From NCBI GenBank assembly GCA_029378245.1, contig JARKIF010000116.1, forward strand, positions 1 through 64,000: 64,000 nt of DNA. Reading direction: 5' to 3'. The notes beneath the pieces are model-generated. The model made no database searches. It was not told the DNA's origin and worked only from the letters and a program-made list of their open reading frames with translations. Source of the stretch: Roridomyces roridus (lineage: Eukaryota; Basidiomycota; Agaricomycetes; Agaricales; Mycenaceae). Positions within the stretch are counted from its first letter, which is position 1; each line of letters starts with the position of its first letter. The position numbers and the translations under genes were made by a program. This document shows, piece after piece, positions 34,810-47,248 of this stretch.

Positions 34810-36112
34810 TTACTTCTCCTCCTCTGAATCTGACCTGTAATTTACCAAACCCGCAGGGACCTCTTGCTCTTCGTCAATTTCCATCGGGTAGCTTGTATCC
34901 AGCTCAAGTGCGAGGCAGAGACTATTGCATACGTGCTGCTCGGTGAATGCTGCAATACCGTCCTCGCCGCAATCACCAACCCCAGAAAGGCTGTAGCGGG
35001 CATGAGTACACGATGCCTGCTACAGGGAGAGACTCACCCATCCGGCGTGTGCGTCATCACATCGAAGAGGACCATGCCCATTTTGTTATTGACAATGCTG
35101 GGCGTGCCTGTAGGCAGGTCAGCTTTGCCCAGCACAGTGAATGACTCATGCATACCTTGGATATCTGTGAAAACGATGTTGCGGTTTCCAAATCCAAAGG
35201 CAAAGTGGGCGAACGCGAAGACTGTGTTGTAGAGAACATCCTTCTTCTTCTGCTGGTGGTTCATCGTCCCGGAAAACTTTGTGACAACCTGAGCACGCCG
35301 AGGTTCCACCAACCACTCCATGCCCTCATCGTCATGCAGCGTGACAGCGCGGTCGATTCCTGAGGCCACAGATGGGGTTCCGGTCTCGCGAGCGATGAAT
35401 ACTTCGGCCACTGCAAGGTCTATAAATGGAAGCAGTGAGAAGATGAGGCATTCAAAGTACTGAAGCAGGAGGACATACGTTCGTAGATCGATATCTGGTC
35501 TGCCTTTTCGTGTGTCCGGATATAGTTATAGAATGCCTTCAGGGACCATGCCATGCTGCTCTGACGGGCGGCTTCATTGCGAATTTCGGCATTATTGTCC
35601 TTGACATCGACAGAGATGGAAGGATCCTCTTCGAGACGAAAGAAGCGTTTGGCAACGAAGAGACTGTCTTGGGAGGATGCAAGCGTGAGCTACACGAACA
35701 ATCAGTTCCTTTAAGGCTCAGGCTACACAAATCAAGCGTACATCATGTGCCTGTTTCATGAGGCCTTTGGTAAAGGGGGTGTCGGTAATAGATCCTTGGA
35801 ATGTCTGTTCTGTGTCGATGAGCTTGATAACACCGCTGAGATCGCCAGTCACAGCAGTAATCTTGACGAATGTGATGATTTTTTGCTTGGAGACCGTTAG
35901 AGGCCCTTGGCGGGGACCAATACCAAACATGGACACAGGGGCACCGACACCTGCATGAAGGGGACGCGACAGCGTTAGAATCACACAAATCAGTTGAGAA
36001 ACAAATATGGACCAGATCCTAGAGATGCCAGTCGGGACTTTTTGGGAGGCGGCGCCATCATGCTTGTGGCAGGAGTGGGAGTCGAGGCAGTGCGATTACG
36101 CTTCGCTGGCAT
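34810..36112 (-). CDS. Alpha-kinase (MHCK/eEF2K-type) protein, compact
   Basis: Six exons on the minus strand (36013-36112, 35742-35950, 35479-35689, 35156-35419, 35038-35107, 34810-34990) encode 344 residues. The catalytic domain fills residues ~50-315. Motifs are FVAKRFFR (ATP-contacting K117), FTDIQGT (D259-T263, the family's D-(L/I)-Q-G), FDVMTHTPDG, then GVGDCGEDGI (the glycine-rich loop), and HVCNSLC with H304, C306 and C310 of the structural zinc site. These atypical kinases phosphorylate Ser/Thr; alpha-kinases are expanded in Agaricomycetes. The protein is little more than the domain plus a basic N-terminus and an acidic tail. The start lies only 65 bp from the end of transposon copy B, so the promoter must lie largely in the element. 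Intron 1 uses a poor donor (GTCCAT). Confidence 0.85.
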
Positions 36113-36177
36113 TTTTGAGGAGGGTTCCTCATTCGGATGCTCGATGGTATAGACCCGTAGCTCATGCTACCAGGAAG

Positions 36178-39100
36178 CAGCTCATTAAGTTGACATATCT
36201 AGATATCTATGGGTGATAGTCCAGGTACGCATTGCGATATCTTTGGGCCAGCACTCCAGGCCATTGGCGGCTTCTCGGCATACATTGGTGAGGCCTTGGA
36301 CTGATTTTTGATGTGTTCGGAGCTTCAAATAAGCCATCAAAGTCGGTCGGATGTGATTTGGGATCAATTTTGATTGGAATAATAAAATAGAGAAAACAGC
36401 GGGTGGATCAAATGTAATAATATAATCAATAATAATAATAAAATGGGCGCCCGCACGCCGGCAGGCGCTCGGCACCAGCAGCGGCGAGCGCACCACACAC
36501 GGGAACGGTAAAAAGCTAGCACTGGGGCCAGCGCGCCGCGAAATGGAACGAAAAAGAGGTCCCCGCGGGCGAGCGGCACCGCCCGCGCCCGGCACACCGG
36601 GAGCAGACGGCGTGTACACGCTGCCAGTAGCAAGCCCCGGGGCTTGCGTTGGACTCTGTACGGAAACGGTGTACGGGCAAAAGCGCCGGGGCCGTTGTGG
36701 AGTGGGGGGCGGGAGTGGATGGAAGTCGGGTGGCCTTGACGAACTGAGGAACTCGGACGGATGCCGCATAATGGATGCCAAACACAAGGACGGGTGAAGA
36801 CTGGATCGTAGTCGGAAGTCTGTGGGGACGAAAACGACCGGAGGCAGAGGGATGGAGATGGCGAGGCGTTGGGATCCATTATGGAGGAGGGTGAAAAAAG
36901 TGGCGCCACTTTGGGGCCTGTTGATTTCTCGTGACCTCGGTATTTGATCGTTATCTCCGCGTTCCGTTCCGTTGCTCTCCCTCCTCCGCTTTGTTCGCCA
37001 CGCGAATTCCACTCCTTTCCATCCACTCTCGCGGCTCGCCTCCGTCCTCTCTTTTTTTGGCTTGCTCAAAACTCGAGTCAAACTTCTCCTGCCACTTTTG
37101 CTTGGCTGTCGGCGGTCAATTGCAGTCTGCAGAATTGCCTCTGGATTCTGGATGGCGCTGTTTCTTGAATCTCGTTCTTTACTGAGCCCTGGTGGACAAA
37201 CCAGATGTTTCTACTTGGCCCCCTCCGCAGTCTGGCACCCAACGTCTTTCGAGCCCGCCACATGTCGACTCTCTGCATCGACACTCTGTGCCTGAATATA
37301 TCAACGCTTTGCGAACCACCTAGTCATCGTTGTCCGCTGATCGAATTCAATGTCCTCAATAACGTGCCAGATCCCTCAATCCATCTGAGTTACAATCACG
37401 CGGAACGGGAAAGTCTGTGCCAATTTAATCCGCACACTTCACACATTATAGCTCTTTCCTGACACCGGTGCGTTCGCTATACAAGGACTGTATATTGATT
37501 TGAATCATCGGACAAGTTTCCTTAGGGCGATTAAATCACGCGGCTCCCTACACCTTGTGTTTGCGCCGAGTCTCATCCGATCTACCCCGCCTCTCCTCTG
37601 ACTGAGGTTTTGAATATCAACCCAACGACAGGTGGTCCCCATAACGTTCATTCTTCGGTTCGGGACTCGCCTGTGTCTGATTCAAACAAGCAACGGCTTT
37701 CTCGGTACTTGTCCCTCGCATCTCAGATCTCCCGACGTCGCTCGCCACGGACTTTTGGCCTGGAACGAAACGAAACGAACTGGCGGAGAAGCAATACAAG
37801 CTGGCGGCGAAACGATACAAACTGGCAGCATTACTCAAATCGGCGGCGTACACCCACTTCCTCATTCCCCCCTACAGGATGAATCACGAGAGCGAGGGAA
37901 CATCCTGCAGACACCTTTCCGACCGCCGTCACTTTGCTATGAGGTTTTCGATGCGAGGAAGGTGGATTGACAATCGAGCGGATGAGTAGCGTGGTGTTTG
38001 ACGCTGAACCCATTCACTTGTGTCCCGCAGCTCCCATTTGCGCTCGTCGTATGTGTGTGATGTCCTCTTCAAGTGTCTAGTACGACTGTTTCTGCCAATA
38101 GGATGCCGGATACCTTGGTAGGGGAGCTGGATGTGTGATTCCGAGGTATGTGTGCACGCCGTCGTGTCAATTGCAGCGTGGTTGTATAGTCAGTGCACGG
38201 CTGGTTTCATACATGCAGATTATGCCTGAATCGTATCATCATTCATTCTAGTCCGTTGAGGCATTTGTGAGAGGCGAAAACGCAAATCTGCAAGGAGACA
38301 CCATTGTCCGAGAATCCCGGAGATCCGCACATGGAGACTCGTTTGCGATACTGAGATTGTTTCGGGACCCAGGGATCTATCTGGAGCATCTTAAGATCAT
38401 TCTAAAGTGGTTTGAAAAAGGGGTAGGGTAGCAGATAGAGTGTACAGTGGTTAACGAGTCGAAATAAAATTTGATGTGTGAGAATCACACCAGCACCGAC
38501 ACTTTGGAGACACTTCTGGAGATCTAGGATTTTTCCGGGGTCGCATTAGAACATTCATTGACCATTTGAAAAGGATTTAGGAAGAGGGAGCCAGTGTGCA
38601 TGGTGGAATGGGTCGAAAGTGCAATGAGAGTGGGGTGTGACTGACAAGTGATTGCCAGTTCAGGTTTTTCAATGAGAGCTCGATGTTGAGTTCGGTTACT
38701 TCCTCACCTCGTAAAAATGTGAAATTAATCCATCGAGTACCTATACCGTATAGTACCCCAGATACATGCTCAGATTGACCGAACTGTGTCCACAGCTCAC
38801 AGGGAAAAAATCATTTGATGAGATAGCTAGTGGTGATTCCGTCATGTCAAATCTCTTTCCGCTAAATCGATGTTCGATCTTTCTTCTCAGCCGAGATTCA
38901 ATCCCATTCGAGTAAATGGAGCATGGGGCAACCCATTCCGCGAAATACCGGAGGTCCTATGATCCAGGAACGCTGTCCACGGCGCAATCTTTCATTTTCA
39001 AATTATATTCACTTGCCTTTCCTCTGACGATTCCAGGAAGCCAGAAAAATTCTCCAAGACTCTTGTGACTCACCCAATACGTTAGGTACCAGTTGTCCAC

Positions 39101-41184
39101 TCATGGCGCTCACAGAGGCTGAGATTTCGACTCCCCAAAGCCTGGTTACTCACGCAGCATCTTTTGCCAGCTAGAGCACAGATCAAGTCCCCAACTACGT
39201 CCTACTCGGCTTGAACTTCTCATAGCAGAGATTTGAATACTGGAATAGAGTCCAGAAAGCTCAGGAAATCTAGATTCAACTTCAAGTTACTGCCGTCTAA
39301 GATCCTTCAATCCATCTAAGAAAAGCTCGGATTAAGCAGAAGTTTGGAGTCGGCGTGTCGAAGGATGTAAGGCACTTGCTCATGTGCGCTTTGGGCATAA
39401 ATGTCAGTAGAATGGATAGAAACACTGGCGTCTGCGGAGCCATGATCGTGTTGATTGAATCATGTGACCGCAAACGCCTCTGCCAGCACCGTCGTCCTTC
39501 TCAATCCTTCCACCTGGTCGACGACTAACATCGGCCTCACCTCGTCGACAACGTCTCCTGCACCTGTACGCCTGACGCCTGGCGCGATGATGGGATGAAA
39601 AACCGCATGGTGACGTGGCAATCGAGTGTGTCGTCCTACTCCACAGCCGATTCAAGACTGACCGTAGCTAGGTTCTCTGCATCTCTGCTCAAAGCCACAC
39701 CCGACTGGGGCCTGTTAGCTCGCGCTGGAGCACCGAAACCCCGGCTGTCGGTGACATTGACGATGGCACATCGTATCACCCCACCTCGATGAAGTCACCG
39801 CAGTGACGACGAGACTCGCTGGCCCATCTGCGCTGCCTCCTCATCCCTTCTCGTCCTCCCACTACCCGTGCTCCCGGACGCACTTTATCCTTCCCCCGCC
39901 GTCGACAACGACAAGCTCTAACCCAGCCAGTAACAAGAATCACGCCGTTTGCTGGCAGCCCCCGTTTGACGACGCCAATACGCCATTCCTTCTCCCTGGC
40001 AGAGGCACCTCCCGGTCCCGTCGCTGGCCTTACCATCGCATGTGCATTGGGCCCATCAGGCCTTTGAGGTGTCCTCGAGTCCGCTCCCTCCTTTGCCACA
40101 CCCCAGAAACCCTCTCTCCTCCCCCGATGGGTTTCTTCACTGTCTCGGCGTACACACACGCCGTCTTCTTCCCTCTCCAAGAAAGCACCATGTGCATAAT
40201 TCCTGTAAGTAACGCTCTCTTTCTCTCTGACACCCTGATACTCACCCAACATTCTAGATACCCTGTATTTCCTCCCTGTGGAATTGCATTCGACCTCCCG
40301 CGCTCGGCACCCCATCTCAGCAGTCTCCGCGAATCGGACGGCATTTTCGACACGCTGATTCTCAGCCCCGCCTCGTAGACGCCTCCGTCCGTACTCGACA
40401 TTCCCCCGTTTGATACACGCGGACCCTCCCCGAACGATCCGTGCCGGCCCCGTCGTCCCGCATAGGACAGATTCGACGGGCGGCATGGCGGCGGAGAGCG
40501 TGTGACGGCGGGGATCGTGTGTTGACAGAAAGGAGACGGAAACATGCGAGAGCAGTGGGAAGTGCACAGACGTCGGAGGTAGCGTGCGGTGGAGGAGATG
40601 CACGGGTGTGCTCGATGACGGCGGGGAGCGTGTGCAATCACTGCAATGACGGCAGGAGGATGAGGGCAGTGCGCGCGTGAGCGGAGAGGCCGAGATTAGC
40701 GGACCCGCTTTTGGTGAGCGCCGCCCGCTTTGCTTATTTTCAATAAGCACTGGCGGCGCTAATGCATATTGTGCGCGTACGACGAGGGCGGGGATCGTGT
40801 GCGAGAGCGCGAGCAGGCATCAACGCAACCGCTTTTGACCAGCGCTCGCTGTGTCGCCCTTTTTTTTTTTTTGATTAGGCGCTGGCGGCCCTAATCTGTA
40901 TTTCCGCGGTGATTTTGTGTAAGCACCTGCGGGCGCCAATTTCTAGTAGTATTTATTTAATGCACATTTTTTGCATCATTTTCCGTGCTTGAATGCCGAG
41001 AGTGCCGCTTTAGTTGAGCTTGCCGTGTGGTCAAACAATGGCATCGTGGGTGCCGGGATGCCGCTATTGACCCCCGGTTAATGAAAAAAGCCATTTAAAT
41101 GAATATATGGGAGGCCCAAAGATATTGCAATATGTACCTTGGACCTGGCCAGTACATATCTGGATATGTACACATTATGAGGTG
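36178..41184 (-). mobile_element. 5.0-kb TIR element, copy B (inverted)
   Basis: Reverse complement of copy A, with positions summing to 54739 on the alpha-kinase side and 54741 beyond the A/T run at 40860-40872. All long ORFs have identical translations in both copies. Unlike copy A it has no target duplication: flanks are GGAAG on the left and GCAAA on the right. It truncates the gene at 41185-42431, whose remaining 3' part is not found on the other side. Confidence 0.9.
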
Positions 41185-42431
41185 GCAAATGGGGACTTGG
41201 GGAAGACGCTGCGGAGGCCAGGTTGCCGCTGCCGGAGCTGCTGCTTGGTGCGGTGATACTTGGAGAATATAGGGTTGCAGAGCGCCTGGAAAGGACCTGC
41301 AGAAGTGTTAGCAAAGGGAAGGAGATTGGAGCTACAGGCACCCACCAACGGGAAATGTACACATGCGGCGGATGGCGTGGTTACCCACCAGCTTGTCCAT
41401 GGCACGCCCATTCCTCGCTGAGCTGGCCTTGACGTTGCCTGGCTCCTTGCGACCGCCACCAAAGGCCATTCCCGTCGTCTCGGATGGAAAGCCTTCCCCT
41501 TCGTCAAAGGCACGACGATGGTGGTGGGCGCTCTCGGTGAACGACATCTCCTGCCGCGCTCCTCGAACGGCTTTGTTAGCGTCTTGGAGAACGGGAGCCC
41601 AAGACTTGCCAGGCAGAGGAGGGGCGACGAGAGTGCCGATGACGTGACCGTGCTTGTCGAGGAGCACATGCGTCTTTCTGCACGCGAGGTGAGGACCGAA
41701 GGTGGCAAGGAAGGAAGGAAAAAATGTACTCTCCCTGCCAGTCTGCGTACTGCAGGTGCTCTTTGAGGTACTCTGCGTCACGCGCGTGCACAAAGAGCGG
41801 GTGGTCTGCGTGCCCCGGCATGCCCGTCCAACGGGGATGTGACGCGCGAAAATCGGCAGCGTCAAGGGCGAGCTTGATCGGAGAGGAGGCGGCGGCTTTC
41901 TTGAGAACGCGAGGGTTTGGGGCTGGTGGGTCGATAGCAGCCTCGGCTGCGCACGCTGCTTGCTGCCGTTTGGAACGCGCTTTGTCGCGTTTCTTGCTGT
42001 TGCTCCTAGCGGAGGCAGAGGGTCGAGCTGGCTTGGTGGGTGGAGGTGGAGGAACGAAGGGGGTTTTGGGGACAGAAGCCAAATGAGGAGGATACTCGAG
42101 ATCAGCCTCCTCGCCCTCGGGGACGACGCCGCTGTCCTCGCGCTGGATTCGAGCCTCGTTCTCGCGAAGGAGAGCTTCCCGCAGGTCGTATTGCTGGCAG
42201 ACGATGGGTGGGCCAAGGGTTGCTAGATTGGTACGCGGTGTGAGCCAACAACACGTCTTTAGGTGGAGAAGAAGGAAAGGAGGGGATGGATGAGGTGTAG
42301 GTAAAAATGCCCTGCTCTGTGGTGGGAATCGGGCGAAAGAAGAAAAGAAAAAGGGCAGGAGAGAAGGAGGAAGCAAGGCACACACCTTGAGAAGCATTGT
42401 GGGCCGTTGTCGCGCTGAATGGGTGGGACAT
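41185..42431 (-). pseudogene. Unassigned Agaricomycete gene, 3' end lost at copy B
   Basis: Four exons (42386-42431, 41730-42222, 41346-41677, 41296-41185) encode 327 residues before the transposon cuts it. The N-terminal half is basic and Lys/Arg-rich (SNSKKRDKARSKRQQ). The second half starts THVLLDKHGHVIGTL and contains HHHRRAFDEGEGFP and AFGGGRKEPGN. I recognise this pattern from a large unnamed family of repetitive basidiomycete proteins with an NHRRG-like motif; its function is not known. Such genes usually continue well beyond KSPFA, so the C-terminus is missing. The exons are in frame, so the break is recent relative to decay. Confidence 0.55.
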
Positions 42432-42659
42432 CGCACAACGGAGTGAGGTCTGCTGGCAAGCGGGGCTGAGTAAGCGCTTATTTCCTTTTTGAGAAAGAGT
42501 CGGTGGCGAGGTCTTTTTCAGGTAGCAGTTGGTGAACGACTCTTGGTTATTTCAAAATGCTCTACACACACGGGGTACGATAAGGACAGTGGAAAAAAAA
42601 CGCTCGACGACATCATAGCTTCGCCTGAGAAAAAGGTGAGGAGAATCGTCAGCCAGGGG

Positions 42660-42856
42660 GGCGGAGCACGCACCTTCTTGTTTTTCGAAGCAAGATCCCA
42701 TGGCCTCTCAATACCCTCCCCATCCAACGTCCCGAACGCGCTGAGTGCAGCGAATGTGCTCTTGCAGGGCTCGGTGTGCGCGTGTGCGTGGAGGGCCAAG
42801 TGGGCGTCAGCGGCAAAGTGGGCGTCAAAGCTGGTGAGGCCGTATTCGTCAGCCAT
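42660..42856 (-). pseudogene. KDZ transposase fragment
   Basis: A minus-strand frame contains ALHAHAHTEPCKS and TLDGEGIERPWD. This corresponds to HIHGHTRDCQ and the exact DGEGIERPW catalytic-Glu motif of the intact KDZ gene at 43456-47248, which runs the opposite way. No other KDZ motif was found around it, so it is a remnant of a different, diverged KDZ copy. Confidence 0.6.
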
Positions 42857-43340
42857 GGAAAGGGAGAGGAGGAAGGGCACATACGTTGTGTACCGCTCTC
42901 CTGTTGCTGAGTTGGTTGGTGGAAGGTTTGGCCGAGGAGAAGGAGACAACATGACGGATAGAAGACAAAAAGTTGGGCCTTTGATGGCCGAGAGCTCACA
43001 TGACGACTCCGAGGCACAAAGAAAACATGTAGGAGGGTCCACTCCCTTAGTCTTCGTCGGCAACTTGTCGGACTTGTATCGTTGCCTGTCGTATTGATGG
43101 CCCTCTGTCAGTTAGCACCGAGTTCGATTCTCGGTGCCAACCTCCAACCTGACCGTAACTTGTTTCTTTTCTCTTTTTTTTTTTTTTTTTTTTTTGCCCT
43201 TTTTGCTCTGCTCACCGACTTTCTTCTTTCCCCTTTTCTTTCTTTCTCATTGCTCTATTCTTTTTTGTGAGCAGCACTGTCCTTATTGCAAGTTGAGGAA
43301 CACGCGCTAATCACATGACCACACAGCCTCTCCCACAGCC

Positions 43341-43411
43341 AACGCGATAACTTCCTCCTCCCTCCTTTAACGCGACAACTTCCTCCTCCCTCCTTTAACG
43401 CGACAACTCTA
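43341..43411. repeat. 28-bp tandem repeat upstream of the KDZ gene
   Basis: Two and a half copies (starts 43341, 43369, 43397) of AACGCGA(T/C)AACTTCCTCC followed by TCCCTCCTTT. Each unit carries AACGCG, the same core that recurs downstream of the KDZ gene, suggesting subterminal transposase-binding sites. Confidence 0.75.
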
Positions 43412-43455
43412 CGCCATGCCCCAACCTTACAAGCACCAACAAAACAAGACGCTGC

Positions 43456-46400
43456 ATGATGCCACCCCGCCAGAAAAAACAAGCAAGACGACCTACAACT
43501 CTTGCTGCAGCCGCTACCGTCACTGTCGGCGGGTCGGATTCTGACTCGTCAGACGACTACCAGGTGGTTTTGGTGCGGGCAGTGAAGGAGGGACTTTCTG
43601 CAGATGGGCGGCGCATTCTTCGGCAGGCTCAGCCCGTGGCGACGTCTTCATCTCCGGTCAAACGTCAACGATCCGGTCCCACACAATCCGTCCAAGCAGT
43701 GACAACGGACACGCATTGGCTTGGTGAGGAGCGATACGATTTGCAGGACGGTATCTGGGGCGAGGAGTGGACTGAAAACACGGAGCAGAGTCCTCCAAGG
43801 GTGAAGCGCGCGGTGCGTTTTCTTCACCTTTTGTTGTGCTGCAAACTGACGGTAGCAGGATGAGGCTATGGCAAGATGGCACACGGAGCTGCGAGACACG
43901 TACCTCGACACGCTGCTCTGGAGGGATGGGCGCGGTAAATCGGGTGATATCTGTCCGCGGTGCATAGGCAGCGGGAGAGCAGCTTTGTTTCGATGCGAGG
44001 ACTGCTGTGGAGGAGAGATGTTGTGCAGCGACTGCTGCGTCTCCTCGCACGCCCACCTGCCGTTGCATACAATTGCCGTATATTCTTCCTTCTGGTCGTC
44101 ATCTGCAGCTACTAATTCTTTGGACAGAAATGGAATGGCGCGTTCTTTGCCCGACATAATCTCAAGTCCATGGGGCTTCGCGTCCAACTCGGCCACCATG
44201 CCAACGGACGTTGCTCGGCGCCTCATCCTGCCCATGAGGGTTTTATTGTCCTCCACGACAATGGCTTCCACGAAGTCGCGGTGGACTTCTGTGGCTGCGA
44301 GCTCCAGCTGCAAGCAGAGTCCCGCTCCCCGCAGTTCCTACATCATCATCTGCAGCTCCTCCGCTTTGGCTGGTATCCTTCGACGGACAAGCGGCCTCGT
44401 ACTTGCGCCACATTCACTGCTCTCGACCGCTTCACCCTCTACTCCCACCAGTCAAAGATGACAGCTTACGACTTTTACTGCGTGTTGGAACGGTTGACGG
44501 ATAACACGGGCGTGGAGCCTCCGGATCGCTACGAACCGTTTTTGCGGATGGCACGTCAATGGCGGCACCTGCTTCTGCTGAAACGTGGAGGGCGAGGGCA
44601 CGCAGAATCCGGCTCAACGGGCACGTCCCCCGGTGAGCTGGCTGTTCTCTGCCCTGTGTGTCCCCGCCCAGGAGTGAATTTACCCGAGGGTTTTGAGAAC
44701 GCCGCGCCCGAGGACCAGTAAGTTTTTGCCTCTCGAGTTTCCTGGCACGCGATGCTGATTTTGATTGTGCAAGGTGCTTGTATGTCATGGTCCTGGCTCT
44801 GGACGCTTGCTTCCGACTGAAGCGACGGATCATCTCCAGCGAGCTGCGCGATCCAGGCCTCGGTACGGGCTGGGCGTATGTGGTGGAGCCAGAGGAGTAC
44901 CGTAAGTATCTGCTTACTGTGACGGATCAGAAGGAGGTACGACTATATCCTTCCTTCTCTACAAATGGCAGACTTATATATTCCAGATGAGTACATGCAG
45001 CGGCCTTGCCGCGCTCGATTACGCCAACACCAAATTCTCCAGGGGTTACGCCACCACCGGTGTTGTCATGGGCGTCTGCGCTCGCCACGAATTTGTGCAG
45101 CCGAACGGCGTGGGGGATCTTCAGAAAGGCGAAAGGTGCGGCTTTGTGTTATTCCATGCCTCCGCCATGGTTTTGGCTCAACTAACATCGTCCCAGGTTC
45201 GCTAACACCGACTGGGTCTTCGCATCCATCCTCCGTCATCTCGACCCTCGCATCCGCAAGATCGTCTCCTACGACATCGTCTGCCAGTGGGCGATCTATG
45301 TGCTGGAAAGATTGAAGGAGCTCCCTCCCCTTATACGGCTCGCGATGCTGCTGGAGCTCTTCCGGTTCGTCATCCCCAAGATGCATATACACGGGCATAC
45401 GCGAGACTGTCAAGTCCGGTATTCCCTGAACTACGTGCCGGGTAGCGGTCAGACGGATGGTGAGGGAATCGAGCGCCCGTGGGCCTCCATTGGGGGAATT
45501 GCGACAAGCACGAGGGTTAGTGGCCCGGGTGCGAGGCACGACGCACTCGACTGCCACTGGAGCTTTTGGAATTGGCTCAAGACCATCGGTCTTCGTGAGT
45601 CCTTTCCCATTTTCTCCAGGGCTCTTCTGACGATTTTGACAGCTGATCTTCTGCGTCGGCGTTTGGATGTAGCCAGAAAGGAGGAAATAGTGCAGCTACA
45701 GGCTTTTTCAGCCTTCACCCAGCAGCAGGAAGATCGTGCCCCGGTTTGGAGGAAGATGGTGGAGGAGTATGAGGCGGACGGCTCGAAACCTAACCCGTAC
45801 GAGGCCACGGTGAAGGGTTTGACGGAGGCGGAGGTGCGCAAGCGGCTAGAGGAGGAGGACGAGAAGGAGGTGGCGGCCGGGAGAACACGGGTACACAACG
45901 TCAGCCCGTGTGCCTTCGTCACGCTGGGCCTCGAGCTGGAGGATAGCCAGTGAGTGGGGGTTGCGCCTTTGAGATTGAGATTTGTTCTGATTAGTTTCTC
46001 TTACAGGCGCAAAATTCGGCTGCAGGTGGAGCTCAAGAAAGCTAGCTCAGCAGTGTCCTCGAAGGAGAGCTTGAAGCAGCTTCGCAGCAAGTTTAACAGG
46101 CGGCTTACTCGCTTCCGTACGCTGCAGGCTACCTACCAGCCGGCTGCCATTCTAGCACTCACCAGCCGCGACGTCCCCGCAGAGGAGTTGCCCGAGCAGG
46201 TCCCGCTGATGTTGCCATCAGCGCTTCCCACCCACCTACAGCAAAGCCCGGGCTGCATGGCCGGTCTGGCCGATGTCGAGAATGCGCTGCGCGAGGGGCA
46301 GTGTAACGCTGCGCTTGTGCGCCTCCGAAATCAGCTGCATATGAAATCGCGGCTGCTGCTGTACAAGAAGAACCACTCTCGGCATCAGGCCCAGAATACT

Positions 46401-47248
46401 CGCTCGCGAACGCTGGTCGCCCGAAACGAAAGCAAGATCCGAGCCCATTCTGAGAAGTTCCAGATGGGGTGGCAAGCGAGGCTGTCTTTGGCTGGAGGGG
46501 ATGAAACAGCGGTTGGGTGGCCGAGGTTGCGGAAAGTCGACATCCGTTGCATGGAGAACGCGGATGATCTCGCCAAGAAGGGAGAGAAGCGCAAGCGCGC
46601 AACGGATCGGGCGCAGCAGCTACGCAGGGAGGGCGGCTTGCCGGAGGAAGACGTGGAGATGGGTGATGGCGAGGAGGGGCCGGTGCGTGGAGGTGAGAAG
46701 TTCAGGGAGGTGTCGTGGATTTGGACCATGGCTGGCACTTCTGGCACTGATGTCGACCTCGACGAGGGTGAGTACTTTCGATTTCCTTTTTGGGTGCAGC
46801 TCTGATTGACATTCGCCCAGCTCTATGCATCGAATACGCGAAGACATGGGCGCGATCTCGCCGTTGGAAGGAGGAGCGACGCATGCTGGAGGAGGAGTGG
46901 CGGCGCCTCCTTGCCACGCACCAGTATCGAGAACGGCTGTGGCAGGTTAGGGGCGCTGCGGTGGGGGTGGGGGTGATAGATGCTGAGATCGCGGAGGGAA
47001 AGGTAGCCTACGCCGCAAAGCAGGCTCATCTTTGCCGGGAGCTTCACCAGCGAGCTGAGGCGGTACGTACCGCAGCTCCTCTGCGTAGGGGTCAGAAGCG
47101 GCACCGGCCTGAGGTGCTGCCGTACGGGTTTTCTGCGGCGACGGTGGAGGAGGGTGAAGGGCATGTGTCGGATGGAGAGGGTAGCGATGGCCGGGGTGAC
47201 GTTGACAGCGATGAGGAGCTGCTGATGGGTGGTGAGGTGGACGAGTAG
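43456..47248 (+). CDS. KDZ transposase with CxC2-type zinc cluster
   Basis: Nine exons (43456-43812, 43859-44077, 44128-44717, 44774-44936, 44987-45135, 45197-45594, 45643-45949, 46007-46767, 46821-47248) encode 1123 residues in one frame. A zinc-binding CxC2-like module (CPRC...CEDCC...CSDCC...H) covers ~151-190. The DDE core follows: AALDYANTKFSRGY (D454), SYDIVCQW (D519) and TDGEGIERPW (E582, E585 nearby). The C-terminal third is helical and highly charged. KDZ (Kyakuja-Dileera-Zisupton) enzymes cut and paste DNA transpos­ons and are abundant in basidiomycetes. No stop or frameshift was seen, so it may be active. Repeats with AACGCG cores flank it on both sides, but element ends were not located. 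Confidence 0.9.

Noticed and set aside
43115..43137. Hairpin with TTCGATT loop, like a tRNA T-arm, followed by a T-run
   Set aside because: The 8-bp stem and loop look like a T-arm, but no matching D-arm, anticodon arm or A box is found upstream, and the acceptor pairs only with a mismatch.
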